Source of the DNA: a bacterium
GTDB lineage: Bacteria > Babelota > Babeliae > Babelales > Vermiphilaceae
Direction of reading: 5' to 3'
Assembly: GCA_021777215.1 (NCBI GenBank)
Contig: JAJYDS010000005.1
Coordinates: 1 to 59,114, forward strand
Length of the DNA stretch: 59,114 nucleotides
Shown: positions 26,162-35,022 of the stretch, one piece after another
Layout: the number at the start of each line of letters is the position of its first letter
Position numbering within the stretch: position 1 is the stretch's first letter
Made by a program: the position numbers and the translations under genes
The notes under the pieces: generated by a model
What the model was told of the DNA's origin: nothing
What the model saw: only the letters and a program-made list of their open reading frames with translations
Databases searched by the model: none

Positions 26162-28102
26162 TCACACAAAAACGGCAATCGATTCAGGATCATCACTTCG
26201 CGTAGACCGACCAGATTTTTCATTAACTATCAGTTCCGTAAGCGAAGGATCGTAAGAAAATTGCTGTTGATTTGAAATCATAGAAGCTCGTTGCCCTTTT
26301 TTTTGCGCCGCCTGCAACTGTCTATTAAAACCCATCCAAATAGGAAATGCCGTACGCAGCGGAAAAACATTTTTTCCCATAGATCGATTATCATCACAGC
26401 CAATATACACCGCGGTAGTTAAACTCGGCGTAGAACCAACATACCAGCAGGTGCGACAATCATTCGTGGTACCCGTTTTACTAATCGCTTCACTTTCAAT
26501 CCATTCCTGCGGAAACCATTGGCGAACTCTTTTAAGACCCAGCATAAGAACTTTTGAGACTTGCCCACTTATTCGCGGTGGCAACACGCGCTCAGATGCC
26601 GCCGTAAGACACTGTTCTTTGTGAATCTTTGTACCCCATCTATCTTTAATCCAAGATATATAGTGTGGTGCAACATATTCTCCGTCGTTGGCAAACACAT
26701 TGAACATACCCGCCACCTCCTGCAAGGTACCATTAACACATCCTAGTGCCAATGAAGGGTATGGATTACACTGTCCACTCAAATGGCACTTACGCGCAAG
26801 CTCGATAACGGGCTCATAACCAACGGCAAGTAATGTTTTTATCGCGACAGTATTAATCGAACGATACAACGCATACGCAAGCGTTACTCGTCCATCAAAC
26901 TCTAAATCAAAATTATTGGGCGACCAAATACTGCCATCAGGCATCTGCATATCAAGAGGCGCATCAAGCTCAGTATCAATAAAGGAGGTCCCTTTTTCTA
27001 GCGCTGCCGCATAAATAAGCGGCTTGAACACCGACCCTATTTGTCGCCGCGCTTGTAATGCACGGTTAAATTGCGAAGCATTAAAATCATACCCGCCAAT
27101 TAATGCTTTTATCGCTCCCGTCTGCACATCAATAGAAATAAGAGAACCATCAATATCGGATAGCACTGTTTTTTTGAGTTTTGTCAGGTGCTCACGGAAC
27201 TCGCACTGAGCCAAGCGCTGCGCCTCTTGATTAAGCGTCGTTTTAATCACAAGGCCTCCGCCATACAACTGCTCTTTTCCCACCAACTCTTCCAAAAAGA
27301 GCCGCAATGTTTCTTTCAGATGTGGTGCCAACGCATCTTTATCGCGTGCAGCGAGTGAAAGCTCTTGAGCTTTTGCTTGTTCATAGGATCGCTGATCAAT
27401 ATACCCCAAGCGATACATACTCCTCAAAATAACATTACGTCGTTTTTGAGCTGAAAATGGACAAATTAATGGGCAATACTGCGCCGGTGAACGTACGATG
27501 CTAGCTAACAATGCTGCCTGTGCTACGGTTAACTGCGCTGCATCTTTACCCCAAAAACGCTGACTCGCCGCCTGCACACCGTACATACCACAGCCAAAAT
27601 AGACGTGATTTAAATAGGTCTGCAAAATCTGTTCTTTAGTGTACTGACGCTCTACCAGCACTGCACATAGCTGTTCTTTAACTTTTCGGGCCATAGTTTT
27701 TTTAGAATCAAAAAAGAGTAACTTCACCAGCTGCTGAGTAATGGTACTGGCACCCTGCACATAACGCCCATGATAAAGATTCACCAACAAGGAACGGATA
27801 ATACCCCGCCAAGAAATCCCGCCATGCTCAAAAAAAGACCAGTCTTCTGCCGCGATAAACGCATTAATCAAATGGGGAGGCATTTGTTGCAGCGTAATAG
27901 GTTCCCGCTTTTCAAGCTGGAACCGCGCCCACTCTACCCCTTCATCATCAAGTAAAATAGTAGGAGTGCCTGAGTCATAGCGTTCAAGAATAGAAAAATC
28001 GATCGGCTTATGGTGCAACAGATAAAAAAAGCCGCCAAAAGCAAACGCGATGAAAAAAAAGAAAAATAACAGAAATGAACGAACATAGAGAGCAATATTC
28101 AT
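26162..28102 (-). CDS. Class A penicillin-binding protein (PBP1a-like)
   Basis: A bifunctional peptidoglycan synthase, 646 residues. A membrane anchor covers about residues 7-29. The glycosyltransferase domain has EDWSFFEHGG with catalytic Glu86, then GASTITQQLVKLLF (residues 118-131) and KVKEQLCAVLVE. The transpeptidase domain has the S-x-x-K box GSVFK with Ser357, S-x-N at Ser415-Asn417 and KTGT at 542-545. It uses lipid II, the product of MurG encoded alongside. Slightly shorter than E. coli PBP1a, lacking a large OB insertion. Confidence 0.93.
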   Translation of the reverse strand: MNIALYVRSFLLFFFFFIAFAFGGFFYLLHHKPIDFSILERYDSGTPTILLDDEGVEWARFQLEKREPITLQQMPPHLINAFIAAEDWSFFEHGGISWRGIIRSLLVNLYHGRYVQGASTITQQLVKLLFFDSKKTMARKVKEQLCAVLVERQYTKEQILQTYLNHVYFGCGMYGVQAASQRFWGKDAAQLTVAQAALLASIVRSPAQYCPLICPFSAQKRRNVILRSMYRLGYIDQRSYEQAKAQELSLAARDKDALAPHLKETLRLFLEELVGKEQLYGGGLVIKTTLNQEAQRLAQCEFREHLTKLKKTVLSDIDGSLISIDVQTGAIKALIGGYDFNASQFNRALQARRQIGSVFKPLIYAAALEKGTSFIDTELDAPLDMQMPDGSIWSPNNFDLEFDGRVTLAYALYRSINTVAIKTLLAVGYEPVIELARKCHLSGQCNPYPSLALGCVNGTLQEVAGMFNVFANDGEYVAPHYISWIKDRWGTKIHKEQCLTAASERVLPPRISGQVSKVLMLGLKRVRQWFPQEWIESEAISKTGTTNDCRTCWYVGSTPSLTTAVYIGCDDNRSMGKNVFPLRTAFPIWMGFNRQLQAAQKKGQRASMISNQQQFSYDPSLTELIVNEKSGRSTRSDDPESIAVFV

Positions 28103-28162
28103 ATACTCAAGCGCCTACCTGTACCCTAAAATACCCCAACACATCACTGAGTATACACGAAA

Positions 28163-28196
28163 AAAAAGGAGCCGTGAAAAATCACGACTCCTTTTT
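28163..28196 (-). terminator. Terminator of the leftward secreted protein gene
   Basis: On the minus strand, AAAGGAGTCGTGA pairs with TCACGGCTCCTTT (one mismatch) around an AT-rich loop, with further T bases after it. Located 20 bp past the stop at 28217. Confidence 0.75.
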
Positions 28197-28216
28197 GATT
28201 TTTAAGAACTAATTAC

Positions 28217-28672
28217 TTAGTTCGCTGCTTCGTCATCAGAACCTGCGATGAAGTTTCTGAAAGCTTCATTGGTGTTATAAAGAACGAGGCAAGTAGCAGC
28301 GGTTAAGCCAAGACCGGTAAGTACTTTATAGCTTACAGGGAGCGCAGCAAAGGCCTTGCAACGATCAGAGGTATAAGTTGTCATAGATTTGCAAATAGTG
28401 CAGGTTTTTTCACGAGCTTTACCAAAAAAGCCTGTTTTAGATGTTTGTACTTCTGTGTTTGGTTGGTTTTTAACATCTGTTGGCTTCGCATCCGATTTTG
28501 CATTTTCTGCAACTGGAGCTGATTCTGGTTGTTTTTGGTCTACTGATGGGGTTGCTGATGCTGGTTGTTCGGTTTTAGCTTTTCCCGAAGAAAAAAATGC
28601 ACCTTCTGCACCAGTGAAAGCTACCAACCCAAGACCAAGAACAAGAGACAAAGAAAAAAACTTTTTCATCAT
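28217..28672 (-). CDS. Secreted/membrane hypothetical protein, Pro/Ala-rich
   Basis: A 151-residue protein with a strong signal peptide (MMKKFFSLSLVLGLGLVAFTG). A disordered, Pro/Gln/Ala-rich stretch covers about residues 32-80, followed by KTCTICK (a C-x-x-C pair), and a predicted membrane helix near the C-terminus (VLTGLGLTAATCLVLYN). AAGGAG lies 5 nt before the ATG. A clear terminator and good initiation signals suggest high expression. Family not recognised. Confidence 0.65.
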   Translation of the reverse strand: MMKKFFSLSLVLGLGLVAFTGAEGAFFSSGKAKTEQPASATPSVDQKQPESAPVAENAKSDAKPTDVKNQPNTEVQTSKTGFFGKAREKTCTICKSMTTYTSDRCKAFAALPVSYKVLTGLGLTAATCLVLYNTNEAFRNFIAGSDDEAAN

Positions 28673-28869
28673 AAAGACTCCTTGTGATGAAAGATTGTAT
28701 AAATATGCTAACCGCTTTGAAAACTGGTAATAAATTACTTGAAACTATCTAATTGTCAACATACAATGTCACTACATGATGCTCATGGAAAAGATATAGT
28801 AACAAAAAGAATAGTTATCTGGGCAACGAGTATAGCAGAGATTACTCAAACTGTTTAGCAGAGATTTTC

Positions 28870-29310
28870 GTGAAAAAATGGTTCTTATTCCTCCTTATTA
28901 TCTTCTTTTTTTTCATGGACCTTTTTTTGCTCTCGTTTTTTAAACAACAGCTCTTTTTTCTCATCCTCAGCGCCTACATTTTTCAGCTCTACTCGAAAAA
29001 CCTATCGCTTGCAGCTCTTGCTGTAACCGCCCTCCTTATTGGTTTAGAATCCTTTATTGTATCTGGCCACTTTGGGCTTCAGTTTATCTACGTACTACCC
29101 GCCACACTCATCGCCCTGCAGGCAAGAAAGAGCTTTTATGCTCCCCGCATACAGCCCTATATCCTTTTTGTCTTGTGTATGGGCGCCCATGCCTTATTAT
29201 TAGATAGAATAGCCCCCCTAACAGCCCCCGCCTTTTTGTATACAAAGAGTCAAATTACTGTTAATCTACTTGTGTTATGGTGCATGATTCGATCTTTGAA
29301 TTCAAAATAA
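28870..29310 (+). CDS. Hypothetical membrane protein, MreD-sized
   Basis: A 146-residue polytopic protein starting with GTG. Four to five hydrophobic segments (residues about 3-24, 26-40, 45-64, 70-86, 96-112). Size, hydropathy and a Phe-rich first helix resemble MreD, and mreB, PBP and PASTA genes occur in the window, but I see no diagnostic motif, so this is only a suggestion. It ends exactly before RNase P RNA. Confidence 0.5.
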   Translation: MKKWFLFLLIIFFFFMDLFLLSFFKQQLFFLILSAYIFQLYSKNLSLAALAVTALLIGLESFIVSGHFGLQFIYVLPATLIALQARKSFYAPRIQPYILFVLCMGAHALLLDRIAPLTAPAFLYTKSQITVNLLVLWCMIRSLNSK

Positions 29311-29659
29311 TGGTAGGCAAGGCAATCGCTGCAAACGTGAAAACGTTTACAGAGGAAAGTCCGGACTCCTAACGAAATGTGTGCCTGCGAAGAATTTACT
29401 CAACGCAGGGGGGTGTAAACCCATGGAAAGTGCCACAGAAAATAACCGCCAATAACCTTGGTTGTTGGTAAGGGTGAAAATGTGCGGTAAGAGCGCACGG
29501 GTATAGTTAGTAATAGCTATGCAGGGCAAACCCCACACGGAGCAAGACAAAATAGGCATGTGTCGGTTATTCGTTCCGGTTAAACATGCGGGTATGTCGC
29601 ATAGATGAATGGTTGCCACTTCAGCAATGAAGAACAGAATCCGGCTTATCGCCTACCAG
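29311..29659 (+). ncRNA. rnpB: RNase P RNA (class A)
   Basis: The catalytic RNA of RNase P. Near-invariant segments are present in order: GAGGAAAGTCCGGACTCC (29351-29368, P4/CR-I), GTGCCACAGAAA (29431-29442), GGTAAGAGCGCAC, then GCAAACCCCACACGGAGCAA, AAATAGG, and at the 3' end ACAGAATCCGGCTTATCG. The 5' GGTAGGC (29312-29318) pairs with 3' GCCTACC (29651-29657) as P1. The length, about 349 nt, is normal. A repeat begins 2 nt after the terminal CCA. Confidence 0.97.
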
Positions 29660-29660
29660 G

Positions 29661-29747
29661 CTTCGCTCATCCGGGCCTTCAGGCTCGGCGAGCTACGCCT
29701 GGCTAGCGCCAGTTTCGCTGCATCCGGCGAAGTCCGGCATAGCCTTA
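29661..29747 (+). repeat. Dispersed repeat, copy A
   Basis: Starts 2 nt after the ACCA end of rnpB. Its first 53 bp (29661-29713) match copy C at 46205-46257 (opposite strand) with 5 mismatches, and bases 29676-29747 match copy B with one substitution and one indel. It contains palindromic cores such as CTGGC-TAGC-GCCAG. It holds no credible gene. Confidence 0.85.
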
Positions 29748-29785
29748 TTAAACTGCTTGGTTTTACGCTAAAGGCGACGACGGAA

Positions 29786-29858
29786 CCTTCAGGCTCGGCG
29801 AGCTACGCCTGGCTAGCGCCAGTTTCGCTGCATCCGGCAAAAGTCCGGCATAGCCTTA
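29786..29858 (+). repeat. Dispersed repeat, copy B
   Basis: A 73-bp near-identical direct copy of 29676-29747, separated by 38 bp. It lacks the first 15 bp of copy A (the CTTCGCT part). It lies 40 bp before the PASTA gene. Confidence 0.85.
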
Positions 29859-29898
29859 ACATCTAACTTAAAAACCCTACTCGATCAGTACAAAAAAT

Positions 29899-30675
29899 AT
29901 GCTAAAAAACTTCACTCACTTAAAAAACACTTCCGGTCGCTTTGACTGGCTTTTCCTGATCCCTTTTCTTTGTTTTGCTGGTGGCTATTTTTTGATTGCC
30001 CATTTTTACGGTGCCAAAGAAATTCAGACACCCGCCCTTATTGGCAAACCACTGCAAGAAGCTGCACGGGAACTCTCAGCACGCAATCTTAACCTACGTA
30101 TTATTACCGAAAAACCTGATGCCGAACTGCAGGCGGGTACTATTGTAAGCCAAACGCCTGCGGCAGGGAAACATATCAAAGAAAACCAATCAGTTTTTAT
30201 TGTTATCAGCAGAAGTCTCCCCCGCCCTCTTGCTCCCGATTGCGTTAATAAACCGTTAGAAGCAGCACAAAAAGAATTAGCGGGCCTACAAATAAAAAAA
30301 TACTACCTTACTAGCACCAGCCCAAAAGGATACTGCTTCGCTCAATCACCAACAGCAGGCACAGAAATTACCGATCGACTTATTCTCTATGTATCAACAG
30401 GTAGCAATAAGCCTGTTCTATGGCCAGATTTTACGCACAAACCAATAGAACACGTGCAAACCTTTCTAAAAAATAATCATATCGAGCCTCATATACTCTA
30501 TCCATCAGAACAGCCAGAGAGCAAACAAGAATCAACGACAGATCTCGCCCCAGAAACAGAACCGTCTGTCCCCTCGTTAATGATTAGCGACCAACGTCCA
30601 CTGGCAGGCTCACTACTCATACTTGAAGCAGAAAAAATGCCAAACGTACAGCTTGAAGTACAAAGAGTACCATAA
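29899..30675 (+). CDS. Membrane-anchored PASTA-domain protein
   Basis: A 258-residue protein with a short cytosolic N-terminus, one membrane helix (about residues 19-36, LFLIPFLCFAGGYFLIAHF) and three extracytoplasmic PASTA domains. Repeat starts: TPALIGKPLQEAARELSARN with VSQTPAAGK, then APDCVNKPLEAAQKELAG with AQSPTAGTEI, then WPDFTHKPIEHVQTFLKNN with SDQRPLAGS. PASTA domains bind muropeptides or PBPs; here no kinase or transpeptidase domain is attached. It may tether cell-wall synthesis. No clear ribosome site precedes the ATG. Confidence 0.85.
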   Translation: MLKNFTHLKNTSGRFDWLFLIPFLCFAGGYFLIAHFYGAKEIQTPALIGKPLQEAARELSARNLNLRIITEKPDAELQAGTIVSQTPAAGKHIKENQSVFIVISRSLPRPLAPDCVNKPLEAAQKELAGLQIKKYYLTSTSPKGYCFAQSPTAGTEITDRLILYVSTGSNKPVLWPDFTHKPIEHVQTFLKNNHIEPHILYPSEQPESKQESTTDLAPETEPSVPSLMISDQRPLAGSLLILEAEKMPNVQLEVQRVP

Positions 30676-30735
30676 CCGCGACCATTTTTCGTTTTAAGCA
30701 AAAGAAATCGTTACATTTTAAAAGCCACAGCCTCC

Positions 30736-30744
30736 TGTTATACT
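30736..30744 (+). promoter_or_regulatory. Possible extended -10 element before the HAD gene
   Basis: TGT followed by TATACT; it shares the TGTTATAC core with 10763-10771. No convincing -35 box. Confidence 0.4.
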
Positions 30745-30795
30745 AAGTATATGGACAGACACTGTATCTTCAAACAGATGAAATGGGAACCCTGT

Positions 30796-31557
30796 ATGAA
30801 TTTTTTCACCTTCCAATTAAATATCAAACACTATGCTCTGTATATCTTCTTGGGAGTCCTACTTCTGCCAACCGCGACGCTCAAACTGGTATATGCAACA
30901 GCTGACGTCGCAACCCCCAGCCCAGAAAACACCGCCCTTATCTTTGATTTGGATGGCGTCGTATTAAAAAAACCAGCTATTTTGGGGCCCTTGTATAAAC
31001 ACAAAATGGCGCTCGCCAAAGCGGCTATCAGCCTCACTTTGTGGGCCAATGTAATCACCCTTTTAAGCCATAGATCAGCCGGCGGTCAGTATCAGGCACT
31101 ATTTAAGCAGGAACACCCAGAACTCGTCACGCTGGTGGACGAAATAATGCAAAGCAAAGAACCGATGCAAGAAACAGTCGCACTCATCAAAGAACTTGCC
31201 GCTGCCGGATATTCTCTCCACATCGCCTCAAATATGGATGAAAACGACTTTAAATTCTTCGAACAAAAATATCCCGAACTTTTTTCGCTTTTTAAAGTTA
31301 AAAAACTAATTGCTTACTCAAGCAAACCCCAAGAAAAACCAGTCAAAAAACCAGATCATGCCTACTTTAAACAATTGCTCGAGGAGCTGGGAAAAAAAGG
31401 TGAAAAAAAAGAACATCTTATCTTTATCGATGATCTAGCTAAAAACGCGGCTGCTGCTGAGCAAGCGGGAGGAGAAGAAGGATTATCGAGTATTATCTTC
31501 CAAGACAGCACTCAAGTTCGTCAGGAATTACAAGAACGACAAATTCTAAAAAACTAA
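30796..31557 (+). CDS. Secreted HAD-family hydrolase
   Basis: A haloacid-dehalogenase-fold phosphatase preceded by a hydrophobic N-terminal segment (YALYIFLGVLLLPTATL), so it is probably exported or anchored. HAD motifs: I, LIFDLDGVV with the nucleophile/acid Asp pair; II, HIASNMDE; III, KKPDHAYF with Lys; IV, LIFIDDL. The start at 30796 has weak GGGA upstream; the frame opens at an ATG at 30751. It is related to the gene at 34224 in overall layout. Confidence 0.75.
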   Translation: MNFFTFQLNIKHYALYIFLGVLLLPTATLKLVYATADVATPSPENTALIFDLDGVVLKKPAILGPLYKHKMALAKAAISLTLWANVITLLSHRSAGGQYQALFKQEHPELVTLVDEIMQSKEPMQETVALIKELAAAGYSLHIASNMDENDFKFFEQKYPELFSLFKVKKLIAYSSKPQEKPVKKPDHAYFKQLLEELGKKGEKKEHLIFIDDLAKNAAAAEQAGGEEGLSSIIFQDSTQVRQELQERQILKN

Positions 31558-31565
31558 TTAGTTCA

Positions 31566-32573
31566 CTAAAGAACGTTTTCATATTCCAATGGTTGAAGCA
31601 TGCACTCTTGCAGAAACTGAGCTACTGACCTGTTTTCAAAAACAATGTGATAGATACCGGTACATAACGGTGCCGGTATTTTCTTTTTTTGTACAAGCTG
31701 ATACACCGACTGCACGGTATTGATTCCTTCAGGAACGTGTCCGAGCGTCTGCAAAATGGTCGTTAGAGATTCGCCCCTTCCAAGACGAAGCCCTACTGCA
31801 CGGTTCCTACTCTGTTCCCCCAGAACCGTCATTACCAAGTCCCCCACACCAGAAAGACCATACAGTGTTTCTTTTCTACCGCCAAGGATACGAGCAAACC
31901 CCTCCATTTCACGTAAACCTCGAGTAAGCAAAAAAGCCTGCGCATTATCACCAAAACCCGCACCATCTAAAATGCCGACCCCCAAAGCAAAGACATTTTT
32001 CAGTGCGCCGCCTACTTGTACGCCTGCAAAGTCACGTGAAAGGTACGGCCTAAAATACGAATTGGCCAACACCACTTGCAACTCAAGACCAACGGCGGAA
32101 TCAGTTGCTGCAAGTGTAACCGCAGTGGGCTGCTTCCGGGCTAAATCAGAGGCAAAGCTCGGACCGGCAAGCACTGCTTTTTGCACGGTGCAACCAAAGA
32201 CATCATCAATAATGTTGCCAGGAAGCATAAGGGTTTTCTGTTCTATGCCCTTACTCAAAACAACCCAAATTTGTTCGGAAGAAAAACAGATAATCGTTTT
32301 TTCTAATACGGCACGAAGATATTGGACGGGCGTTGCCTGAAAAACCCAACGCGCGCCGCAGATGGCTTCGCGCAAATCCGTTGTAGGTTGAATTTTATGA
32401 TCAAGTAATATGCCTGGCAAATAGCGAGTGTTCATACGTTCTTGCTGCACCGTCTGCGCAACCGCAGGATCATAGCACCACAAACGAACTTCGTAGCCGT
32501 TTTCAGCTAACAAGGTGGCAACTGCAGTTCCCCAAGCTCCTTCACCCAAGACCCCTACATGACTCTGCTTCAT
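31566..32573 (-). CDS. gpsA: Glycerol-3-phosphate dehydrogenase [NAD(P)+]
   Basis: Reduces dihydroxyacetone phosphate to sn-glycerol 3-phosphate for phospholipids. The 335-residue protein begins VGVLGEGAWGTAVATLLA (Rossmann G-x-G-x-x-G). Then come VVLSKGIE, LAGPSFASDL, VGGALKNVFALGVGILDG with the catalytic Lys, FLTRGLREM, and the C-terminal GLSGVGDLVMTVLGEQSRNR. AGGAG lies 5 nt before the ATG at 32573. It follows uppS by 23 bp, giving a lipid-carrier operon. Confidence 0.95.
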   Translation of the reverse strand: MKQSHVGVLGEGAWGTAVATLLAENGYEVRLWCYDPAVAQTVQQERMNTRYLPGILLDHKIQPTTDLREAICGARWVFQATPVQYLRAVLEKTIICFSSEQIWVVLSKGIEQKTLMLPGNIIDDVFGCTVQKAVLAGPSFASDLARKQPTAVTLAATDSAVGLELQVVLANSYFRPYLSRDFAGVQVGGALKNVFALGVGILDGAGFGDNAQAFLLTRGLREMEGFARILGGRKETLYGLSGVGDLVMTVLGEQSRNRAVGLRLGRGESLTTILQTLGHVPEGINTVQSVYQLVQKKKIPAPLCTGIYHIVFENRSVAQFLQECMLQPLEYENVL

Positions 32574-32596
32574 GAAAACTCCTGTTTTACCCTCGC

Positions 32597-33286
32597 TTAT
32601 TTCCCAAAATTTCTTTTGCATTCATCAAAATAGTTCACCGCTTTGTTAAGATCTTCATGGGTGATAGCAGGCCAAAATTGTTCGCTAAAATAGAGCTCTG
32701 CATACGCAGCCTGATACAACAAAAAGTTACTCAATCGTTGTGCTCCGCCCGTTCTGATAACCAGATCTGGCGCAGGAACGGCACAGGTCCACAAATGCTC
32801 AGCTACCGTGGCATCGCTTATGGCATCCGCATCAAGTTCGCCGTTTTTTACTTTGCGCGCAATCTCTTTGACGCTATGACAAATTTCTTGGCGTCCCCCA
32901 TAGCAAAACAATATCTGTACATGCAAACGGCTACCCGCAGACGTCTTTTTTTCTAATAACTCAAAATGAGGGCTAACCGAAGCTGGGAATTTATCCCGAT
33001 CACCAACAAACGTAATCCGCACATCTTTTTTTAGCGCCCAATCAAGCACCGAATCTGTCTCTTGCGCAACAAGAGAAAATAAGAAATTGAGCTCCAAAGG
33101 CGTACGATTTAAATTTTCAAGCGAGAAAGCATAGAGCGATAAATACGGAATGTTTTTTTCAAGACAGAAATCAACGACCTGTTCGATCGTTTTACTTCCC
33201 TGTCTATGTCCTTCCCACGGTGGCAATCCCCACTGTTTTGCCCACCGACGATTACCATCCATAATGCATGCTAAATGTTTAATCAT
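32597..33286 (-). CDS. uppS: Undecaprenyl diphosphate synthase (cis-prenyltransferase)
   Basis: Condenses isopentenyl diphosphate onto farnesyl diphosphate to make the C55 carrier used by MurG. The 229-residue protein has CIMDGNRRWAKQWG (family MDGN-RWA, here Arg in place of the usual Gly, as in many eukaryotic and archaeal enzymes), YLSLYAFSLENLNR and DLVIRTGGAQRLSNFLLYQ then AYAELYF. AGGGA precedes the ATG at 33286. Confidence 0.95.
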   Translation of the reverse strand: MIKHLACIMDGNRRWAKQWGLPPWEGHRQGSKTIEQVVDFCLEKNIPYLSLYAFSLENLNRTPLELNFLFSLVAQETDSVLDWALKKDVRITFVGDRDKFPASVSPHFELLEKKTSAGSRLHVQILFCYGGRQEICHSVKEIARKVKNGELDADAISDATVAEHLWTCAVPAPDLVIRTGGAQRLSNFLLYQAAYAELYFSEQFWPAITHEDLNKAVNYFDECKRNFGK

Positions 33287-33306
33287 AGCTTCCCTAAAAA
33301 CCGTTT

Positions 33307-34008
33307 TTACGAACGTATGTATCCACACGCTCCATACAAACAAGCACCCATTTTACGCAGACTGTAAGCAACAACAAAATACCCCGCCGTCATACTCGCA
33401 GCAAAAATCAATCGCTCAACGGCAACAAGCGGCAGCAAGGCTTGCCACACCGCTGCATGCATGGGAACCGTGTAAAGCCAAATAACCGAGCCCACCGCAT
33501 GGGCGATAAAGGTGCTCTCTAACGCTGATAGATAGATAGTTCCCGCGCTCTTTTGAGTAAAAGAAGCTGATAAAGACCCGGTAAGCACATACTCAGAAAG
33601 CAGATAGACAACAACCGGAATAAACCAATAAAGAGAATAATACCAAACTTGAGCACCCACCGGATGGATTACAAATAAAAACATGCAACCAAGAGGCAAC
33701 ACCACATGCATCAAACTTGAGCGCGTTGCCCATGAAAGTGAGGCGCATAACCCCGGCAGAAAATGGGCTAGTATATGCGCATCAAGAGCAGCTCCCCAGA
33801 GGCTCCGTATTAAAAGGCGCAGGCCAGTGAGAAAAACAGCACCTCCCACCCCAGCAAAAGCACCCGCCAAGGGGAAAAGGACAGCTTTAACAGAAAAGAA
33901 TGCTGCCCAAGAACCCAAAATAGGGGTAAGCGGAAACCAACAGAGTGCAACCGATACCACTCCAACTATCCCTAGCGCCCCCTTTTTTAACCAATTTTTT
34001 ATTGACAT
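33307..34008 (-). CDS. Hypothetical polytopic membrane protein
   Basis: A 233-residue protein with about six hydrophobic segments, for example residues 10-28, 35-62, 96-116, 121-139 and 199-216. I do not recognise a family; the AFAGVGGAVF segment and the layout recall small S-type transporter components, but this is weak. It ends 20 bp before uppS and probably heads the uppS-gpsA operon, which suggests an envelope-related role. Confidence 0.5.
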   Translation of the reverse strand: MSIKNWLKKGALGIVGVVSVALCWFPLTPILGSWAAFFSVKAVLFPLAGAFAGVGGAVFLTGLRLLIRSLWGAALDAHILAHFLPGLCASLSWATRSSLMHVVLPLGCMFLFVIHPVGAQVWYYSLYWFIPVVVYLLSEYVLTGSLSASFTQKSAGTIYLSALESTFIAHAVGSVIWLYTVPMHAAVWQALLPLVAVERLIFAASMTAGYFVVAYSLRKMGACLYGACGYIRS

Positions 34009-34223
34009 AGACAGTTCTCCCCAAATGGCAGGCTATGACCCACAAAAAAATAGAATAATCATTTTTTAGCAAAATGGTGCAAGCAAAAGATTCCCTTTAT
34101 TAACTCTTTTTTGGGAATCAGGCACCTTGTTTGTTAGTGTAGGCATAACCCCTAAAAAAACAATCTCTTTTATGCTAAAATGACAGAGAAAATAATAACC
34201 TTTTATAAAATAGGGGTATACCA

Positions 34224-34985
34224 ATGGCCTCATATCCTCTCACACTTGTTAGCCTTGGGCTCACGGCGCCGGTGGTGTACCGTATGTTCAAAACCCTAAC
34301 GCGGACGCTCCGGCGCATAAACCCCCAAAAGCGGTCCGTCTTCATGTCGCCCCTTACCATGCCCGTATGTCCCCAAACAACTATAATCACCTTTGATATT
34401 CACGGAGTGCTTTTTACCAAAGACTACAGGAAAATAGCCTCACTTGTATGGCAAAATCCTTGGGTAATTAAAATTCTTTTTTATGCCCTAAATCCCTTTT
34501 TTATTCTTGATATACTCAAGCTTATTATTAAAAAGGGAGTCACCGAAGAATATATTATTGGTCTCGGTAAAAAACACTGCTCATTTGAACAATTCATTCC
34601 CCTAGGAATTGCTATCGCCAACGCACAAAAACCAATTACTCAGACGGTGCAGCTAGCACACCAGCTCAAACAAAAAGGCTACACCATTCACATCATGTCG
34701 AATATAGGAAAAACTATTTACGCAGATCTGGCCTACAGTTATCCGGAGGTGTTTAAACCGTTTGATGCGGTCATTGCCCCCTGCGCGGAGAATGATTACT
34801 GTGGCAAACCTCACCAAGCATTTTTTGATCAGTACTACAAAGAATACAGTAATCCCAAACAACTCTTATTGATCGATGACAAGCCAATCAATATAAAAAA
34901 AGCGGTACGAGCAGGCATGGGAGGAATCTGTTTCGTACATCCTCATGCATTACGACGCATATTCACCCGCCTAGAAATTTTATAG
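34224..34985 (+). CDS. HAD-family protein with an altered motif I
   Basis: A 253-residue HAD-fold protein. Motif I reads ITFDIHGVL, with the nucleophile Asp58 kept but His60 in place of the second Asp. Motif II is IHIMSNIG, motif III Lys is in CGKPHQAF and motif IV is LLLIDDKPIN. A hydrophobic stretch near residues 1-20 could be an anchor. GGGG precedes the ATG. Its order of elements parallels the exported HAD gene at 30796. Activity as a phosphatase is uncertain because the acid/base Asp is replaced. Confidence 0.7.
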   Translation: MASYPLTLVSLGLTAPVVYRMFKTLTRTLRRINPQKRSVFMSPLTMPVCPQTTIITFDIHGVLFTKDYRKIASLVWQNPWVIKILFYALNPFFILDILKLIIKKGVTEEYIIGLGKKHCSFEQFIPLGIAIANAQKPITQTVQLAHQLKQKGYTIHIMSNIGKTIYADLAYSYPEVFKPFDAVIAPCAENDYCGKPHQAFFDQYYKEYSNPKQLLLIDDKPINIKKAVRAGMGGICFVHPHALRRIFTRLEIL

Positions 34986-35022
34986 TCCAGGTTCTGTAAA
35001 ACAACGACAAGCTCACGCCACA

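Noticed and set aside
29347-29619. Leftward 90-codon frame
   Set aside because: It lies entirely within the RNase P RNA gene on the opposite strand.
29676-29858. Two direct repeats considered as a CRISPR array
   Set aside because: Units are 72-73 bp, only two, with a single 38-bp gap and no cas genes nearby.
29609-29866. Rightward 85-codon frame with a repeated SGSASYAWLAPV segment
   Set aside because: It is read through the end of rnpB and the dispersed repeats; the same peptide appears in the frame over copy C, so it reflects repeat DNA rather than a gene.
31720-32340. Rightward 206-codon frame
   Set aside because: Antisense to gpsA, whose motifs are unambiguous on the other strand.
33683-34069. 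128-codon rightward frame
   Set aside because: Antisense to the polytopic membrane protein gene, with biased basic composition typical of a shadow frame.
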